NCBI GenBank assembly: GCA_900545535.1
Contig: UQZN01000012.1
Location: 1 to 64,000 of the forward strand
Direction of reading: 5' to 3'
Source of the DNA: an uncultured Phascolarctobacterium sp.
GTDB taxonomy: Bacteria > Bacillota > Negativicutes > Acidaminococcales > Acidaminococcaceae
Length of the DNA: 64,000 nucleotides
Part shown: positions 26,901 to 35,721 of the stretch, one piece after another
Numbering within the stretch: the first letter of the stretch is position 1
Layout of the letters: each line of letters starts with the position of its first letter
Position numbers and translations under genes: made by a program
The notes under the pieces: generated by a model
What the model was told of the DNA's origin: nothing
What the model saw: the letters and a program-made list of their open reading frames with translations, nothing else
The model's database searches: none

Positions 26901-27479
26901 TTAAAAAGAAGCCGCTGCCAGATGTAAAGGTACGCCTTCGGCTACTGCCTTCAACAACCTGTCCCGGCATTTATTATATGCGTCAAACAAACACCTGGCA
27001 TGTTCGACATCATCATATACTTTCCAATAACCGCTGCATTTACAGTTCTGTCCTTTATTCTCAATAAACCCTTTGATATCCGCCAATGGATAGCCTAAAA
27101 AGATACCTATCTCATGTGGAAAATCGTTACTGCAGGATACCCGGCTCCCTAGCTGCCGCAGCAGAGAATGTACAGAGTCTGTTTTATAACCAAGCTCTTT
27201 TAAATAACAACTGACTTCCTGTTTCTGCAGCAAAGCTTCAATCTGCCGAGGCTGATAAACCAAAATCAAAGTTCGTGCAGTACAATGGCACAAAACTTCA
27301 AAAGCAATGCCCCTATCGGCAAATTGTTTAGTATAAACCGTCAAAAGCGGCGCAACCACAGGCATCGATACCGTAGGACAGCTGACAAGATTGGCCGGTT
27401 TGATACCAGCTAACGCCGGTGCGCAATGAAAAGCCAGTAATTCATCAAAACTTTTAAAGCCATGTAATTCAAACTGCAT
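26901..27479 (-). CDS. DUF3793 family protein
   Basis: 192 residues with the family hallmarks HEIGIFLGYPLADIKGFIEN (about 122-141) and the cysteine-containing CKCSGYWKVYDD that follows. An N-terminal helical part FDELLAFHCAPALAGIKPAN leads in. Function is unknown. In many Firmicutes this family sits beside a flavodoxin, and some members respond to iron, so a role in iron or flavodoxin physiology is a reasonable guess. AAAGGAG precedes ATG 27479. First gene of the pair, behind a 130-base structured leader. Confidence 0.85.
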   Translation of the reverse strand: MQFELHGFKSFDELLAFHCAPALAGIKPANLVSCPTVSMPVVAPLLTVYTKQFADRGIAFEVLCHCTARTLILVYQPRQIEALLQKQEVSCYLKELGYKTDSVHSLLRQLGSRVSCSNDFPHEIGIFLGYPLADIKGFIENKGQNCKCSGYWKVYDDVEHARCLFDAYNKCRDRLLKAVAEGVPLHLAAASF

Positions 27480-27498
27480 GATAACTCCTTTAACAAAA

Positions 27499-27606
27499 GT
27501 TAGTTCAGCTAACCAAACGCAGCTACCGGCAAGGCTCCGGTTATTGTTTATGAGTGATCAAAGAAAGAAGGGTCGAAATCACATCGTTTGGTTAGCCCTG
27601 TCTAAC
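27499..27606 (-). ncRNA. structured 5' leader, candidate cis-regulatory RNA
   Basis: On the minus strand gctaaccaaacg (27585-27596) and cgtttggttagc (27508-27519) form a perfect 12-base-pair stem enclosing 65 bases. Inside are gtgat/atcac (27578-27582 with 27554-27558) and accgg/ccggt (27537-27541 with 27525-27529), giving a three-way junction. Outer gttag/ctaac (27602-27606 with 27499-27503) extends the stem, yet each gttag can instead pair locally with a neighbouring ctaac, allowing two mutually exclusive folds. It begins near the predicted transcript start and ends 10 bases before the ribosome binding site. I do not recognise a known riboswitch class. Confidence 0.5.
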
Positions 27607-27615
27607 TTGATTTTG

Positions 27616-27644
27616 AGTATAGCATAAAAAATCCAGGTTAGCAA
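27616..27644 (-). promoter_or_regulatory. promoter of DUF3793-flavodoxin
   Basis: Minus-strand -35 TTGCTA (27639-27644) and -10 TATACT (27616-27621) with 17 bases between. The -35 lies inside the terminator of the upstream gene. Transcription would start near 27609, exactly at the edge of the structured leader. Confidence 0.6.
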
Positions 27645-27663
27645 TACCTAACCTGGATTTTTT
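27626..27663 (-). terminator. terminator after uracil-DNA glycosylase
   Basis: aaaaaatccaggttag/ctaacctggatttttt stem, T-run on the minus strand, 25 bases past the stop codon at 27689. Confidence 0.85.
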
Positions 27664-27688
27664 CATATTTTTTTCTGCAGCTCTTTCA

Positions 27689-28336
27689 TTATTGGCGTCG
27701 TTGAAACAATTTAAAAAGATCAGTTTTTTCTTCTGACATCAACACATAATCAGGCTCTGCCGCCAAAACTTTTTCTCTGGCCGCCTCCAGATCATGAAAG
27801 ACATCCCATTTAGCAGCATTAAGCGCTTTGATATTACTGATACGCAGCAAATACGCAGGATGAAAAGTCGCTATACAGTCAAAACCATGTTTCGTTTTGA
27901 ACCATTTTCCGCGGTCCCTGGTAATACGCATATCCTGATTTCCCAGGTAATGCAGTGCGACACTGCCTAAAGCAACCACTACCTTAGGCTGCAATATCTC
28001 CAGTTCCTTATCCAGCCAGCGCTGTGCGCAAAAATCAGCCTCAGCAATATTCGGAGTGCGGTTACCCTTAGGACGGCATTTAATGATATTAGTCGTTAAA
28101 ACACGGTCACGTGTCATCTTTGCAGCCCACAGAGCTTTATCCAACAGTTGTCCGGATGGGCCGATAAGCGGACAGCCGTAGTCATCCTCCACGCCGCCGG
28201 GGCCTTCACCTACAAAAACAATCGGACTGTCATAATTGCCAAACCACCCCACAGGGGCTTTTGCCGCTTCCCGCAGTGGACATTCTCTGCAAACCATCAA
28301 TTCCTGTGCCAGACTTTCCATTTTTTCCTGTTTCAT
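27689..28336 (-). CDS. Type 4 uracil-DNA glycosylase (iron-sulfur)
   Basis: 215 residues. Removes uracil from DNA. Four cysteines for a 4Fe-4S cluster are visible: C16 and C19 (VCRECPLRE), C87 (NIIKCRPKGNRTP) and C103 (DFCAQRWL), matching the family-4 spacing. Active-site motif FVGEGPGGVEDDYGCPLIGP and the HPAYLLR motif follow. The C-terminal tail is somewhat longer than average. AGGTG lies about ten bases before ATG 28336. Confidence 0.93.
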   Translation of the reverse strand: MKQEKMESLAQELMVCRECPLREAAKAPVGWFGNYDSPIVFVGEGPGGVEDDYGCPLIGPSGQLLDKALWAAKMTRDRVLTTNIIKCRPKGNRTPNIAEADFCAQRWLDKELEILQPKVVVALGSVALHYLGNQDMRITRDRGKWFKTKHGFDCIATFHPAYLLRISNIKALNAAKWDVFHDLEAAREKVLAAEPDYVLMSEEKTDLFKLFQRRQ

Positions 28337-28367
28337 ACTTTTCTCACACCTATTTATAAAATTTTAA

Positions 28368-29789
28368 TCATAGCCGCCGCGGCGAAGCATGCTGATCCAA
28401 TTTGACAAAAGGCAGATGCTTTTTGAGCTCCTCACGGCTTTGCTCCAAGACAAAGGTCGTTGCCTGAATATTACCGGAAACCGGCGAAACAAAACGCGCA
28501 AAGCTGTTCATCGTTACCAGCCCACCATCAACAGTAAAGACACTTTGATTCATATTAATATACCACTTTTCGCGGTCATTAAGTACCCTTCCATCGATTT
28601 CGACTATTAAAATATAATCAGCACCCAGCTCCCGTGCTTTCTGATAAAATTTTTCCATCGCATAAACACTGTCATCATAGAGCTTCGTTTCGGTATCCAC
28701 GATCACATACCGCGGCAGCATCATCTGATATTCATTCATAACAAATCTTTTGATATCCGGAACATAATCCCGTTTGTCAACCTCGCGGCTGCTGCCGATC
28801 CAGACTGCCACCAGCGGGTCAGATCCTTCCAGTTTCTGCAGCGGCAGCTTCTCACGTACGCCGGCAGCTTCAGCTTTATCTAAGGCCGCATAATATTCTC
28901 GCATACTGTAATCAAAATACATTCCCATATCATGCTGAAAGTCACTCAGCTTCCGGGAAAGATTGTATTTATGATGTTTGCCAAACTGTTTATAGCCACC
29001 AAAAAATGTTTGCAGGCTCCCTGGAACAGGATCAGCATTATTAGTGATTCTGCGCAGGTCAACGCTATCACTGTAGGCTTCGGCAAAAGCGGCATTTCCT
29101 ATCGCAGGCGCGCCAAAAGTTATCACCGGTACACGGTTTTTATCAACACCCATACTTACCAGGCGCTCCGCCAGTAAAGTAGCCACGGCTCCGCCCAAAC
29201 TGTGCCCAGTAAGTAATACGCGAGTATCTGTATTTGCCAGAATCTCATTAAACAAAACTTCATCAATGCCATCGTCATTGGTGTCGACCATTGTTTCCAG
29301 AACAGTATTCACATAATCATTAAACCCTTTATGCACCATCGGCACGCTTTTATCCTTTTCAGGGCGTTCAGCATATTCGATAAATCCCTCAAGATCACTT
29401 CCGCCATAAGGGACTTTATCCGTATTCAAATTAACGGTCCAGTCACTTTTACTGGCACTGCCGCGAAAAGCAACTATATAAACATCACTGCCGCGCCTGG
29501 TCTTATTTTTAGCCACAATAAAATTGGCCTCTAATTTTCCTTTTTTCACCTTATGCGGGACGATTTTCCAGCCGTAATCACGCAGATAGCCAAACTCCGG
29601 CGCATCTTCCGGTGAATATGCGCCTATGCAGGCGGCAGCTGCAACAGTAGTCCAATGTGCATCTCTATACGCCGCGTCGATCATTTTCTTTTCAGCAGGC
29701 GTATATTCATGCGCCCAGCCGCTTCTAACTGGTACAAACATCATAAGCGCCAGCAAAACGTACGTCAAAACTTTGATTATTGAACGCAT
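28368..29789 (-). CDS. Exported class 3 lipase-like alpha/beta hydrolase
   Basis: About 473 residues. Signal peptide (RSIIKVLTYVLLALMMFVPV, cut near GWA-HEY), then a lipase class 3 domain with IVAFRGSASKSDWTVNL (oxyanion region), the nucleophile elbow LLTGHSLGGAVATLLAERL (Ser about 197) and VITFGAPAIGNAAFA with NNADPVPGSL. The last 170 residues form an extra domain of unknown identity (YVIVDTETKLYDDSVYAMEK). Substrate unknown, probably an ester or lipid in the periplasm or outside. GGAGG precedes ATG 29789 by six bases; earlier alternatives lack a site. Confidence 0.88.
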   Translation of the reverse strand: MRSIIKVLTYVLLALMMFVPVRSGWAHEYTPAEKKMIDAAYRDAHWTTVAAAACIGAYSPEDAPEFGYLRDYGWKIVPHKVKKGKLEANFIVAKNKTRRGSDVYIVAFRGSASKSDWTVNLNTDKVPYGGSDLEGFIEYAERPEKDKSVPMVHKGFNDYVNTVLETMVDTNDDGIDEVLFNEILANTDTRVLLTGHSLGGAVATLLAERLVSMGVDKNRVPVITFGAPAIGNAAFAEAYSDSVDLRRITNNADPVPGSLQTFFGGYKQFGKHHKYNLSRKLSDFQHDMGMYFDYSMREYYAALDKAEAAGVREKLPLQKLEGSDPLVAVWIGSSREVDKRDYVPDIKRFVMNEYQMMLPRYVIVDTETKLYDDSVYAMEKFYQKARELGADYILIVEIDGRVLNDREKWYINMNQSVFTVDGGLVTMNSFARFVSPVSGNIQATTFVLEQSREELKKHLPFVKLDQHASPRRL

Positions 29790-29868
29790 ACTGCACCTCC
29801 ACTCCTTAAAATCAATCACTGCTATATATAATAATTATAAATGAATGCAAGGGAAAACACAAAAAGAA

Positions 29869-29896
29869 AAACGTATTTCTCAGCAGAAATACGTTT
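29869..29896 (-). terminator. terminator after helicase
   Basis: aaacgtatttct/agaaatacgttt stem with a four-base loop and a T-rich tail on the minus strand, about 45 bases past the stop at 29943. Confidence 0.85.
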
Positions 29897-29942
29897 AACA
29901 GACTATTATTTCATTACCTCTACCAGATTTTTGCTGAATACT

Positions 29943-32096
29943 TCAGCACTTTTCCAATTTTGCTCTAAAAGAAATACCGCGCGGCGTATCGATACTATCA
30001 AACTTAACAAGATAAGCAGCTTTAATCAAATCAACTTCAATAACAACACCGCCTCCGAAAATACTATGTCTGACACGTTGACCTGCAGCTAATAATGACT
30101 GATTTTCTTCATCTGCAAGATAACGTTCACTGATTACAAGATAATCTTTGACTTCTCTTATCAAACCTTCCTGTGGTGGCTGCGTATAACTAAGCAACGA
30201 CGGGTCAATATCCAGCAAAAAACGTGAAGGATAACGCGGCGAACCATCAAAATTCCTACCATCAGCTTCTGAAAGGAACAGACCTTTCTGCGCACGGGTC
30301 ATGGCTACAAACGCAAGCCTGCGCTCTTCCTCCATCCGCTGTATAGTATCTGTTTTTTTAGACGGAAAAACGCCTTCATTCATAGCACATAAAAATACAT
30401 AGGGAAACTCCAACCCTTTAGCAGAATGTACCGTCATTAACTTTACTTTATCACTGTTGTCAGTTGTATCGTTATTAGTAAACAAAGCCACATGTGACAA
30501 GTAGTGTTCCAACGTACTTTCCTCGCCGCAAGAAGTTTCATATTCATAAACCGACTGCTTAAGTTCCGCCAGATTATCCAGCCGTTCCTGACTGCCTTCT
30601 GTCCGCAGCATTTTTTCATAACCACTTTCATTTAAAACTGCCGACAGCAATTCTGAAATTTGTCTTTCGGCGTAATCAGCGGCAAATCTTTCAACCAAAG
30701 CAACAAACTGTGCTGCTTTGGTCCCTTTAAAAATCTCATTTTCCAGATTTATTACTAAAGCCTCATACAAAGAACATTGGTATTCAGCGGCATATTCCTG
30801 TAAAAATTTTATGCGTCTTTCCCCAATATTACGTTTCGGTACATTTGCCACCCGCATAAACGCCAGATCATCTTTATATGCAAGCAAACGCAAATAGGCC
30901 AGCGCGTCTTTTATTTCCATTCTGTTAAAGAACTGTACACCGCTGTAGATAGTATATGGTATTTTTTCCCGTAAAAAAACCTCTTCCACACACCTGGTAA
31001 CATAGTGAGCGCGATATAAAACAGCGATGTCCCTGTAAGCGATTTCCTGGCTGTGCAGCACCTGAATCTGTTCTGCCAGCCATAATGCTTCTGCTTCAGA
31101 ATTAGCTGCATGATGACAGACCACCTGTTTGCCGTCCGCAAGCGTTGCAGTAAGTTCTTTTTTGATGCGGAATTTATTTTTATTGATCAGGTCATTAACA
31201 ACAGCAACGATCTGCGGCGTAGAGCGATAATTCTGCATCATCATTATAGTTTTTACGCCGGGAAATACTTTATCAAAGTCCAGTAAATAGCGGACATTAG
31301 CACCACGCCAGGTATAAATAGTCTGGTCAGGATCACCGACAATGAACAGATTTTTATGATAGGCACACAGTACGGACATCAATTTATACTGCAGTTCATC
31401 AATATCCTGAAACTCGTCGATCATAATATATTCCAGCCGCTGCTGCCATTTATTTTTAATAGCTTCGTTCTGTTCAAAAATATATAAAGTAAATTTGATC
31501 AGATCATTATAATCAAGTCCAAAGCATTTTTTCTCCTGATATAAATATCCATAAAAAATCATATCCGCCGGCTCTGTTGCCGCCAGGTATTTCTGCCGCA
31601 GCGTATCCAGCGACATGTTGAGCATATCCAGATAATATTCCGGTTCTTTAAATATCTTTCTGATCTCAATCATATCCCGGGCTTTGCTGAAGGTCATATT
31701 TCTAAGCGTCAGCCCACGCTCTTCGTAAATAAGCTTCAGCATAGAGTCAATATCAGCATTGTCCAAAACGAGAAAGCTTTTAGGATATTGCAAAGCATGG
31801 CTGTCTTCCTGCAAAACAGATACGCAGAAACTGTGGAAAGTGCTTATATAACCTGTATCATTATCGCCAGTCAGATTATGAATGCGCTGGCGCATTTCAT
31901 TAGCCGATTTATTAGTAAAAGTAACACAGAGAATATTTCCCGGAAGAATTCCGACCTCGTTGACAAGATAAGCAAAACGCCTTGCTAACGCCCTTGTTTT
32001 ACCCGAACCGGCCCCGGCTATAACACGTATAAACCCCTCTGTAGAAGTAACAGCCTCAAGCTGAGACTCGTTAAGACCCTGCCGTATATTTTCCAA
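29943..32096 (-). CDS. UvrD/PcrA-type superfamily 1 DNA helicase
   Basis: 717 residues. SF1A motifs in order: Q-motif LNESQLEAV, Walker A VIAGAGSGKTRALARR (about 25-40), TFTNKSANEMRQRI, DEFQDIDELQYKL (motif II), GDPDQTIYTWRGA (motif III), QNYRSTPQIV (motif IV), VKLMTVHSAKGLEFPYVFL (motif V) and FVAMTRAQKGLFLS (motif VI). A 3'-5' DNA helicase for repair or replication restart. The start is TTG 32096 with AAGGAAG about ten bases upstream. It is shorter than full-length PcrA by the tail, but has a C-terminal domain with GQRVRHSIFGGGVVIEV as in PcrA. Confidence 0.93.
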   Translation of the reverse strand: MENIRQGLNESQLEAVTSTEGFIRVIAGAGSGKTRALARRFAYLVNEVGILPGNILCVTFTNKSANEMRQRIHNLTGDNDTGYISTFHSFCVSVLQEDSHALQYPKSFLVLDNADIDSMLKLIYEERGLTLRNMTFSKARDMIEIRKIFKEPEYYLDMLNMSLDTLRQKYLAATEPADMIFYGYLYQEKKCFGLDYNDLIKFTLYIFEQNEAIKNKWQQRLEYIMIDEFQDIDELQYKLMSVLCAYHKNLFIVGDPDQTIYTWRGANVRYLLDFDKVFPGVKTIMMMQNYRSTPQIVAVVNDLINKNKFRIKKELTATLADGKQVVCHHAANSEAEALWLAEQIQVLHSQEIAYRDIAVLYRAHYVTRCVEEVFLREKIPYTIYSGVQFFNRMEIKDALAYLRLLAYKDDLAFMRVANVPKRNIGERRIKFLQEYAAEYQCSLYEALVINLENEIFKGTKAAQFVALVERFAADYAERQISELLSAVLNESGYEKMLRTEGSQERLDNLAELKQSVYEYETSCGEESTLEHYLSHVALFTNNDTTDNSDKVKLMTVHSAKGLEFPYVFLCAMNEGVFPSKKTDTIQRMEEERRLAFVAMTRAQKGLFLSEADGRNFDGSPRYPSRFLLDIDPSLLSYTQPPQEGLIREVKDYLVISERYLADEENQSLLAAGQRVRHSIFGGGVVIEVDLIKAAYLVKFDSIDTPRGISFRAKLEKC

Positions 32097-32250
32097 TGCT
32101 TTACACTTCCTTTCCTCTTAAAATTTACTATCAACTTTATCATTTTATTATATCAATAAGCTTCTTCCTTCACAACAATGCTTCCGGATATTAAAATTTA
32201 AAATCTGTTATTAAACTCAAATTAAACTCAGACTTTTACCAAAAAGAAAA

Positions 32251-32276
32251 AAGGCGCTACCAATAGGTAGCGCCTT
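32251..32276 (-). terminator. terminator after cold shock gene
   Basis: aaggcgctacc/ggtagcgcctt stem with a four-base loop, then TTTTTTCTTTTT on the minus strand. Confidence 0.9.
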
Positions 32277-32329
32277 GCTTTTCTGTTCATATGCTGCTAT
32301 ATATTAAAAAAATTTTTAATCTATATCAA

Positions 32330-32527
32330 TTACAGACGAACAACGTTGGCAGCTTGTTCACCGCGGTTGCCTTCAACTACGTCAAATTCAACTGCTTGAC
32401 CTTCTTCGAGGGTTTTGAAGCCTTCGGATTGAATAGCGGAGAAATGAACGAATACGTCGCCACCATCTTCGCGTTCGATGAAACCATAACCTTTTTCTGC
32501 GTTAAACCATTTTACTTTGCCAGTCAT
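32330..32527 (-). CDS. Cold shock protein (CspA family)
   Basis: 65 residues, one cold shock domain. [20 protein letters not shown] with RNP1 KGYGFIE and RNP2 VFVHFSAI; ends ANVVRL. Binds single-stranded RNA and DNA. AGGAGG lies eight bases before ATG 32527. It has its own promoter with a leader of about 55 bases, too short for the long thermosensor leader of E. coli cspA. Confidence 0.96.
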   Translation of the reverse strand: MTGKVKWFNAEKGYGFIEREDGGDVFVHFSAIQSEGFKTLEEGQAVEFDVVEGNRGEQAANVVRL

Positions 32528-32586
32528 TTTCTGGGCCTCCTAAAAATTACTTTAATGAGGAGCTTGAACATCTCACTCACCAGCCC

Positions 32587-32615
32587 ATTATAGCCTATTA
32601 TTTACAATAAAGCAA
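32587..32615 (-). promoter_or_regulatory. promoter of the cold shock gene
   Basis: Minus-strand -35 TTGCTT (32610-32615), 17 bases, -10 TATAAT (32587-32592). Confidence 0.75.
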
Positions 32616-32652
32616 CTCTCTTTTGCTATTTTTTGTAATTTTTTTAATATTT

Positions 32653-32913
32653 TTACTTATATTCATTTATATTTTGCTCAATTAAGGCTAATTTAGCAGC
32701 TTTGGTCATCTTTTTGATCTCACATTCGCGATGCAGTGCTTCTTCTCTGGTTACCAGCGTTTCACTATAGACTAAAGTTACGGGACAGCGTCCACGGGTA
32801 TATTTCGCCCCTTTGCCGCTGTTATGCGCTTCAAGACGTTTTTCCAGGTTATTTGTCCAGCCCGTATAAAGTGAGGCATCCCTGCAGCGCAGGATATACA
32901 CATACGCAGGCAA
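32653..32913 (-). CDS. GIY-YIG nuclease superfamily protein (UPF0213/YhbQ type)
   Basis: 86 residues, single-domain GIY-YIG: AYVYILRC (YVY), LYTGWTNNLEKRLEAHNSG with the YTG motif and catalytic Arg, and KYTRGRCPVTLVYSE. Single-domain members are widespread and poorly understood; nuclease activity on branched DNA has been proposed for related proteins. The start is TTG 32913, one base past the PPIase stop codon, so translation is probably coupled to that gene. Confidence 0.9.
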   Translation of the reverse strand: MPAYVYILRCRDASLYTGWTNNLEKRLEAHNSGKGAKYTRGRCPVTLVYSETLVTREEALHRECEIKKMTKAAKLALIEQNINEYK

Positions 32914-32914
32914 A

Positions 32915-33385
32915 TTATTTTATAACCTCTACCTTTTCCATAATTACATCCTCTTTAGGACGGTCACGGAAATCAGTAGGAACTACGCCTATCAAACGCA
33001 CAACATCCATCCCATCAACGACCTTGCCAAAAATAGCATGGTGTCCGTTAAGCCACGGGGTAGGCGCTAAAGTAATAAAAAACTGGCTGCCCCCAGTATT
33101 CGGGCCGGCGTTGGCCATTGAAAGAATACCCTCGTCATCATGCTTCAGCCCTTCACCGAATTCGTCGTCAATTTTATATCCTGGGCCACCCATACCAGTA
33201 CCGGTAGGATCACCGCCCTGAATCATAAAGCCGTCAATAACACGGTGAAAAACGATCCCGTTATAAAAACCTTTTTCTGTCAGTTTGATAAAATTCTCAG
33301 TTGTTTTAGGTGCCTTATCTTCAAACATTTCTACAGTAAATACTCCCTTATTAGTTGTAAATCTGATTTTTCTGTTTTCACTCAT
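32915..33385 (-). CDS. Cyclophilin-type peptidyl-prolyl isomerase
   Basis: About 156 residues without signal peptide, so cytoplasmic. Cyclophilin motifs: [40 protein letters not shown] (active-site Arg and Gln), [20 protein letters not shown] and [18 protein letters not shown] precedes ATG 33385 by eight to nine bases; longer alternatives up to 33445 contain that site and are rejected. Upstream of a GIY-YIG gene with one-base spacing. Confidence 0.94.
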   Translation of the reverse strand: MSENRKIRFTTNKGVFTVEMFEDKAPKTTENFIKLTEKGFYNGIVFHRVIDGFMIQGGDPTGTGMGGPGYKIDDEFGEGLKHDDEGILSMANAGPNTGGSQFFITLAPTPWLNGHHAIFGKVVDGMDVVRLIGVVPTDFRDRPKEDVIMEKVEVIK

Positions 33386-33404
33386 GCTAAAAACCTCCTG
33401 AAAT

Positions 33405-34289
33405 TTATTGTTTATTTTTTTCAAATATAGCTTTTTGAATAGCATCGACTAACAAATAAACCCCTACACCGATCCCTGCCATCCAGGCCGGAGTCAGGGC
33501 TGCTGCCTGAGTCTCGCCGTGCACCCACGGCAGCGAAAAACCGATCATTAAAAAAGCGCCCTGAGCAACCTGCAACCGCTGCGTACTGATACGTTTGCCA
33601 TCTATATCTCCTTTGGCTTCTGTCAAAGCCGCCATTCTTATTTCCGGCAAGAACAAAATAAAACAAAGCGCCATCAGATAAACATAAATCATGGAAAGGC
33701 TGTGGGCTTTCATGGAAGTATCCGCCATTGCCGTAACCGCAAAAGCCAAGCCGCCTAAATAGAGACTTCTGTAATATCCGCCTTTGATCTGACTTTCGAT
33801 AATATAAGCCGTACCGGTAAGCACCGGATAAAGCCAATAACCATCTCTGCCAAGCCAATAGGCAATAAAAATCAAAAGTACATTATCACCGATCTTATGC
33901 CTTGAACCGGAAGTACGATTCAACATCCTCAGGATAAACAGCAGCCATAAAAGCACGAGAGCATTTCCTTCGCCCAAGGTAAAAGCTGCTATGATACTCA
34001 GACCTCCGCCGATAATACCGCCCAGCTTACGGTCCGGATCAAGCTCCTGCGCTATCAGCCAGGAAAAGAAAAACGCAGCCGCCGTATTGAGCCCGAAATA
34101 CATGGCAGTTTCTGTATCAGCACCGCCCATAGTTTTCCAAAAAGTTGCCGCTACAGCTGTTAAGATAGTACAAATAAGTGCGATCCTTGTAATTCCGTCA
34201 GTAAAATCTATCGGCCGTCCTAAGCCGAAAATCCCACCTTCGCTCAATGATGCTGTGGCTTTAGAATATTTATTGTCTTTTTTTCCCAT
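33405..34289 (-). CDS. Polytopic membrane protein of unknown function
   Basis: 294 residues. After a polar N-terminus ([19 protein letters not shown]) eight or so hydrophobic segments follow, among them [86 protein letters not shown] and [17 protein letters not shown]. No transporter or enzyme motif was recognised. It lies 19 bases upstream of the PPIase start on the same strand, so they may be co-transcribed. Confidence 0.8.
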   Translation of the reverse strand: MGKKDNKYSKATASLSEGGIFGLGRPIDFTDGITRIALICTILTAVAATFWKTMGGADTETAMYFGLNTAAAFFFSWLIAQELDPDRKLGGIIGGGLSIIAAFTLGEGNALVLLWLLFILRMLNRTSGSRHKIGDNVLLIFIAYWLGRDGYWLYPVLTGTAYIIESQIKGGYYRSLYLGGLAFAVTAMADTSMKAHSLSMIYVYLMALCFILFLPEIRMAALTEAKGDIDGKRISTQRLQVAQGAFLMIGFSLPWVHGETQAAALTPAWMAGIGVGVYLLVDAIQKAIFEKNKQ

Positions 34290-34376
34290 GCTTTCATCCC
34301 TTATCTCGCAGATTTCTTATATCTTTATTAGTTTAACATAATTGCAGGCAGTCTGCGACTGCCTGCAAAAAAAAAA

Positions 34377-35603
34377 TTAAAATATTTTTGTTAATTCTGC
34401 CAGTGTCAAAGCAAAAGCTGTAGTTCTGGGAACAGCAGTTTTTAAATCAACAGATTCATGATCCGTATGCTCATCATAGTTTTCTACTCCCAAAGCATCT
34501 AAGGTCGGAATATATTTTGCAGTTCTGTTACCGTCAGTCAAGCCTCCGGCCACCCATTCAGTAACCTTACCGCCAAATTCTTCACTGACTATCTTGCTGT
34601 AAACATCGACCATTTTCTGTACCTGCGGCGTTTTTTCCATCGGACCTGTCACAATACCGCCTGTAATTTCAACTTTTGTCCCGGCAACAACTATTTTATC
34701 TGCTAAAGCTTTGATTTCTCTGTCTAACCGTTCCTGCTCAGCTACAGAAAAACAACGAACATTAACTTCGCAATAAGCATCTCCTGGTATGACACTGATC
34801 TTATCATTAGTTGAACCAATGACGCCGACATTAACAGTGTTCTGCGGTATAAACTGGCCTGAATCGACAATACCACGCTCAGCTAAAGCTTTAGCCGTAA
34901 AATCAGCCGGATCTCCAGGCATAGGGCTGGCCAGTTTGTGCAGTTCAGTAATGGTATACGCCAGCTGATGAATAGCATTGGCACAATGCTGCGAAGCATT
35001 GCCATGATGTCCGCCGATACCGGTAACCTGGACCTTATATTTGGCATTGCCCTTGCGTTGGGTGACAATTCCCCAGTCCGGACGCGCCACATCCATGATC
35101 ACAGCAAAATCAGCCTGCTGCGACAGCTCGGCCACAATTCCTTCTGCCGTTGGTGAACCGCCTTCCTCTTCGCCATTCGTATAATAAATTATTTCCTTAA
35201 AATCAGTAAACCCGGCTTGCAGCAAAGCTTTCAAACCATAAATGACTTCCACTACCGTAGCTTTGTCATCACCAACGCCAGGGCCCCAAGCAAAGCCGTT
35301 TTCATCAACTCTAAAGGGACGTTTGGCAGCTTCGCCGCGATTGAATACCGTGTCAACATGAGCTACGAGCAAAATACTCAATTTACCGGTTCCCTGCAGT
35401 CGGGAAATCAAATGACACGCTCTGTCATTATAGCGAAATTCAGTCGTCGCACCAAGCTCCTGCATTTTTGCTGCCACAAATTTATTAGCGGCTTCTGTTC
35501 CCTGCAAATCTCCGTTACCTGAATCAATATTAGTCAATGTCTCCAAATCTTTCACATAAGCTTCATACTGCTCTGCTAAATATTTTTTTATCATTTCTTT
35601 CAT
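34377..35603 (-). CDS. M20 family metallopeptidase (glutamate carboxypeptidase-like)
   Basis: About 408 residues. M20 zinc-site motifs: ILLVAHVDTVF (His, Asp), GPGVGDDKATVVEVIYGL (bridging Asp), YYTNGEEEGGSP (catalytic Glu pair) and DHESVDLKTAV near the end (His ligand). The dimerisation domain contains GIGGHHGNASQHCANAIHQL. Closest in form to CPG2-type carboxypeptidases that release C-terminal Glu; exact substrate unknown. No signal peptide, so cytoplasmic. ATG 35603 follows GAGGAG with seven bases of spacing. Confidence 0.9.
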   Translation of the reverse strand: MKEMIKKYLAEQYEAYVKDLETLTNIDSGNGDLQGTEAANKFVAAKMQELGATTEFRYNDRACHLISRLQGTGKLSILLVAHVDTVFNRGEAAKRPFRVDENGFAWGPGVGDDKATVVEVIYGLKALLQAGFTDFKEIIYYTNGEEEGGSPTAEGIVAELSQQADFAVIMDVARPDWGIVTQRKGNAKYKVQVTGIGGHHGNASQHCANAIHQLAYTITELHKLASPMPGDPADFTAKALAERGIVDSGQFIPQNTVNVGVIGSTNDKISVIPGDAYCEVNVRCFSVAEQERLDREIKALADKIVVAGTKVEITGGIVTGPMEKTPQVQKMVDVYSKIVSEEFGGKVTEWVAGGLTDGNRTAKYIPTLDALGVENYDEHTDHESVDLKTAVPRTTAFALTLAELTKIF

Positions 35604-35685
35604 AGGGCAACTCCTCTCACGTATACTGACTAGCATATATATTCGCCGCTATAAATGTTTATTCCTGCTGACGGGAAATTAAAAA

Positions 35686-35707
35686 GGAGCTGCTTACAAG
35701 CAGCTCC
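35686..35707 (-). terminator. terminator after gamma carbonic anhydrase gene
   Basis: ggagctgctt/aagcagctcc stem with a two-base apex, then TTTTTAATTT on the minus strand. Confidence 0.85.
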
Positions 35708-35721
35708 CTCATGTTCACATT

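Noticed and set aside
34344..34366. gcaggcagt/actgcctgc hairpin as a terminator after the M20 peptidase
   Set aside because: On the minus strand the T-run comes before the stem, not after it; on the plus strand an A-run follows. It may still be a structural hairpin.
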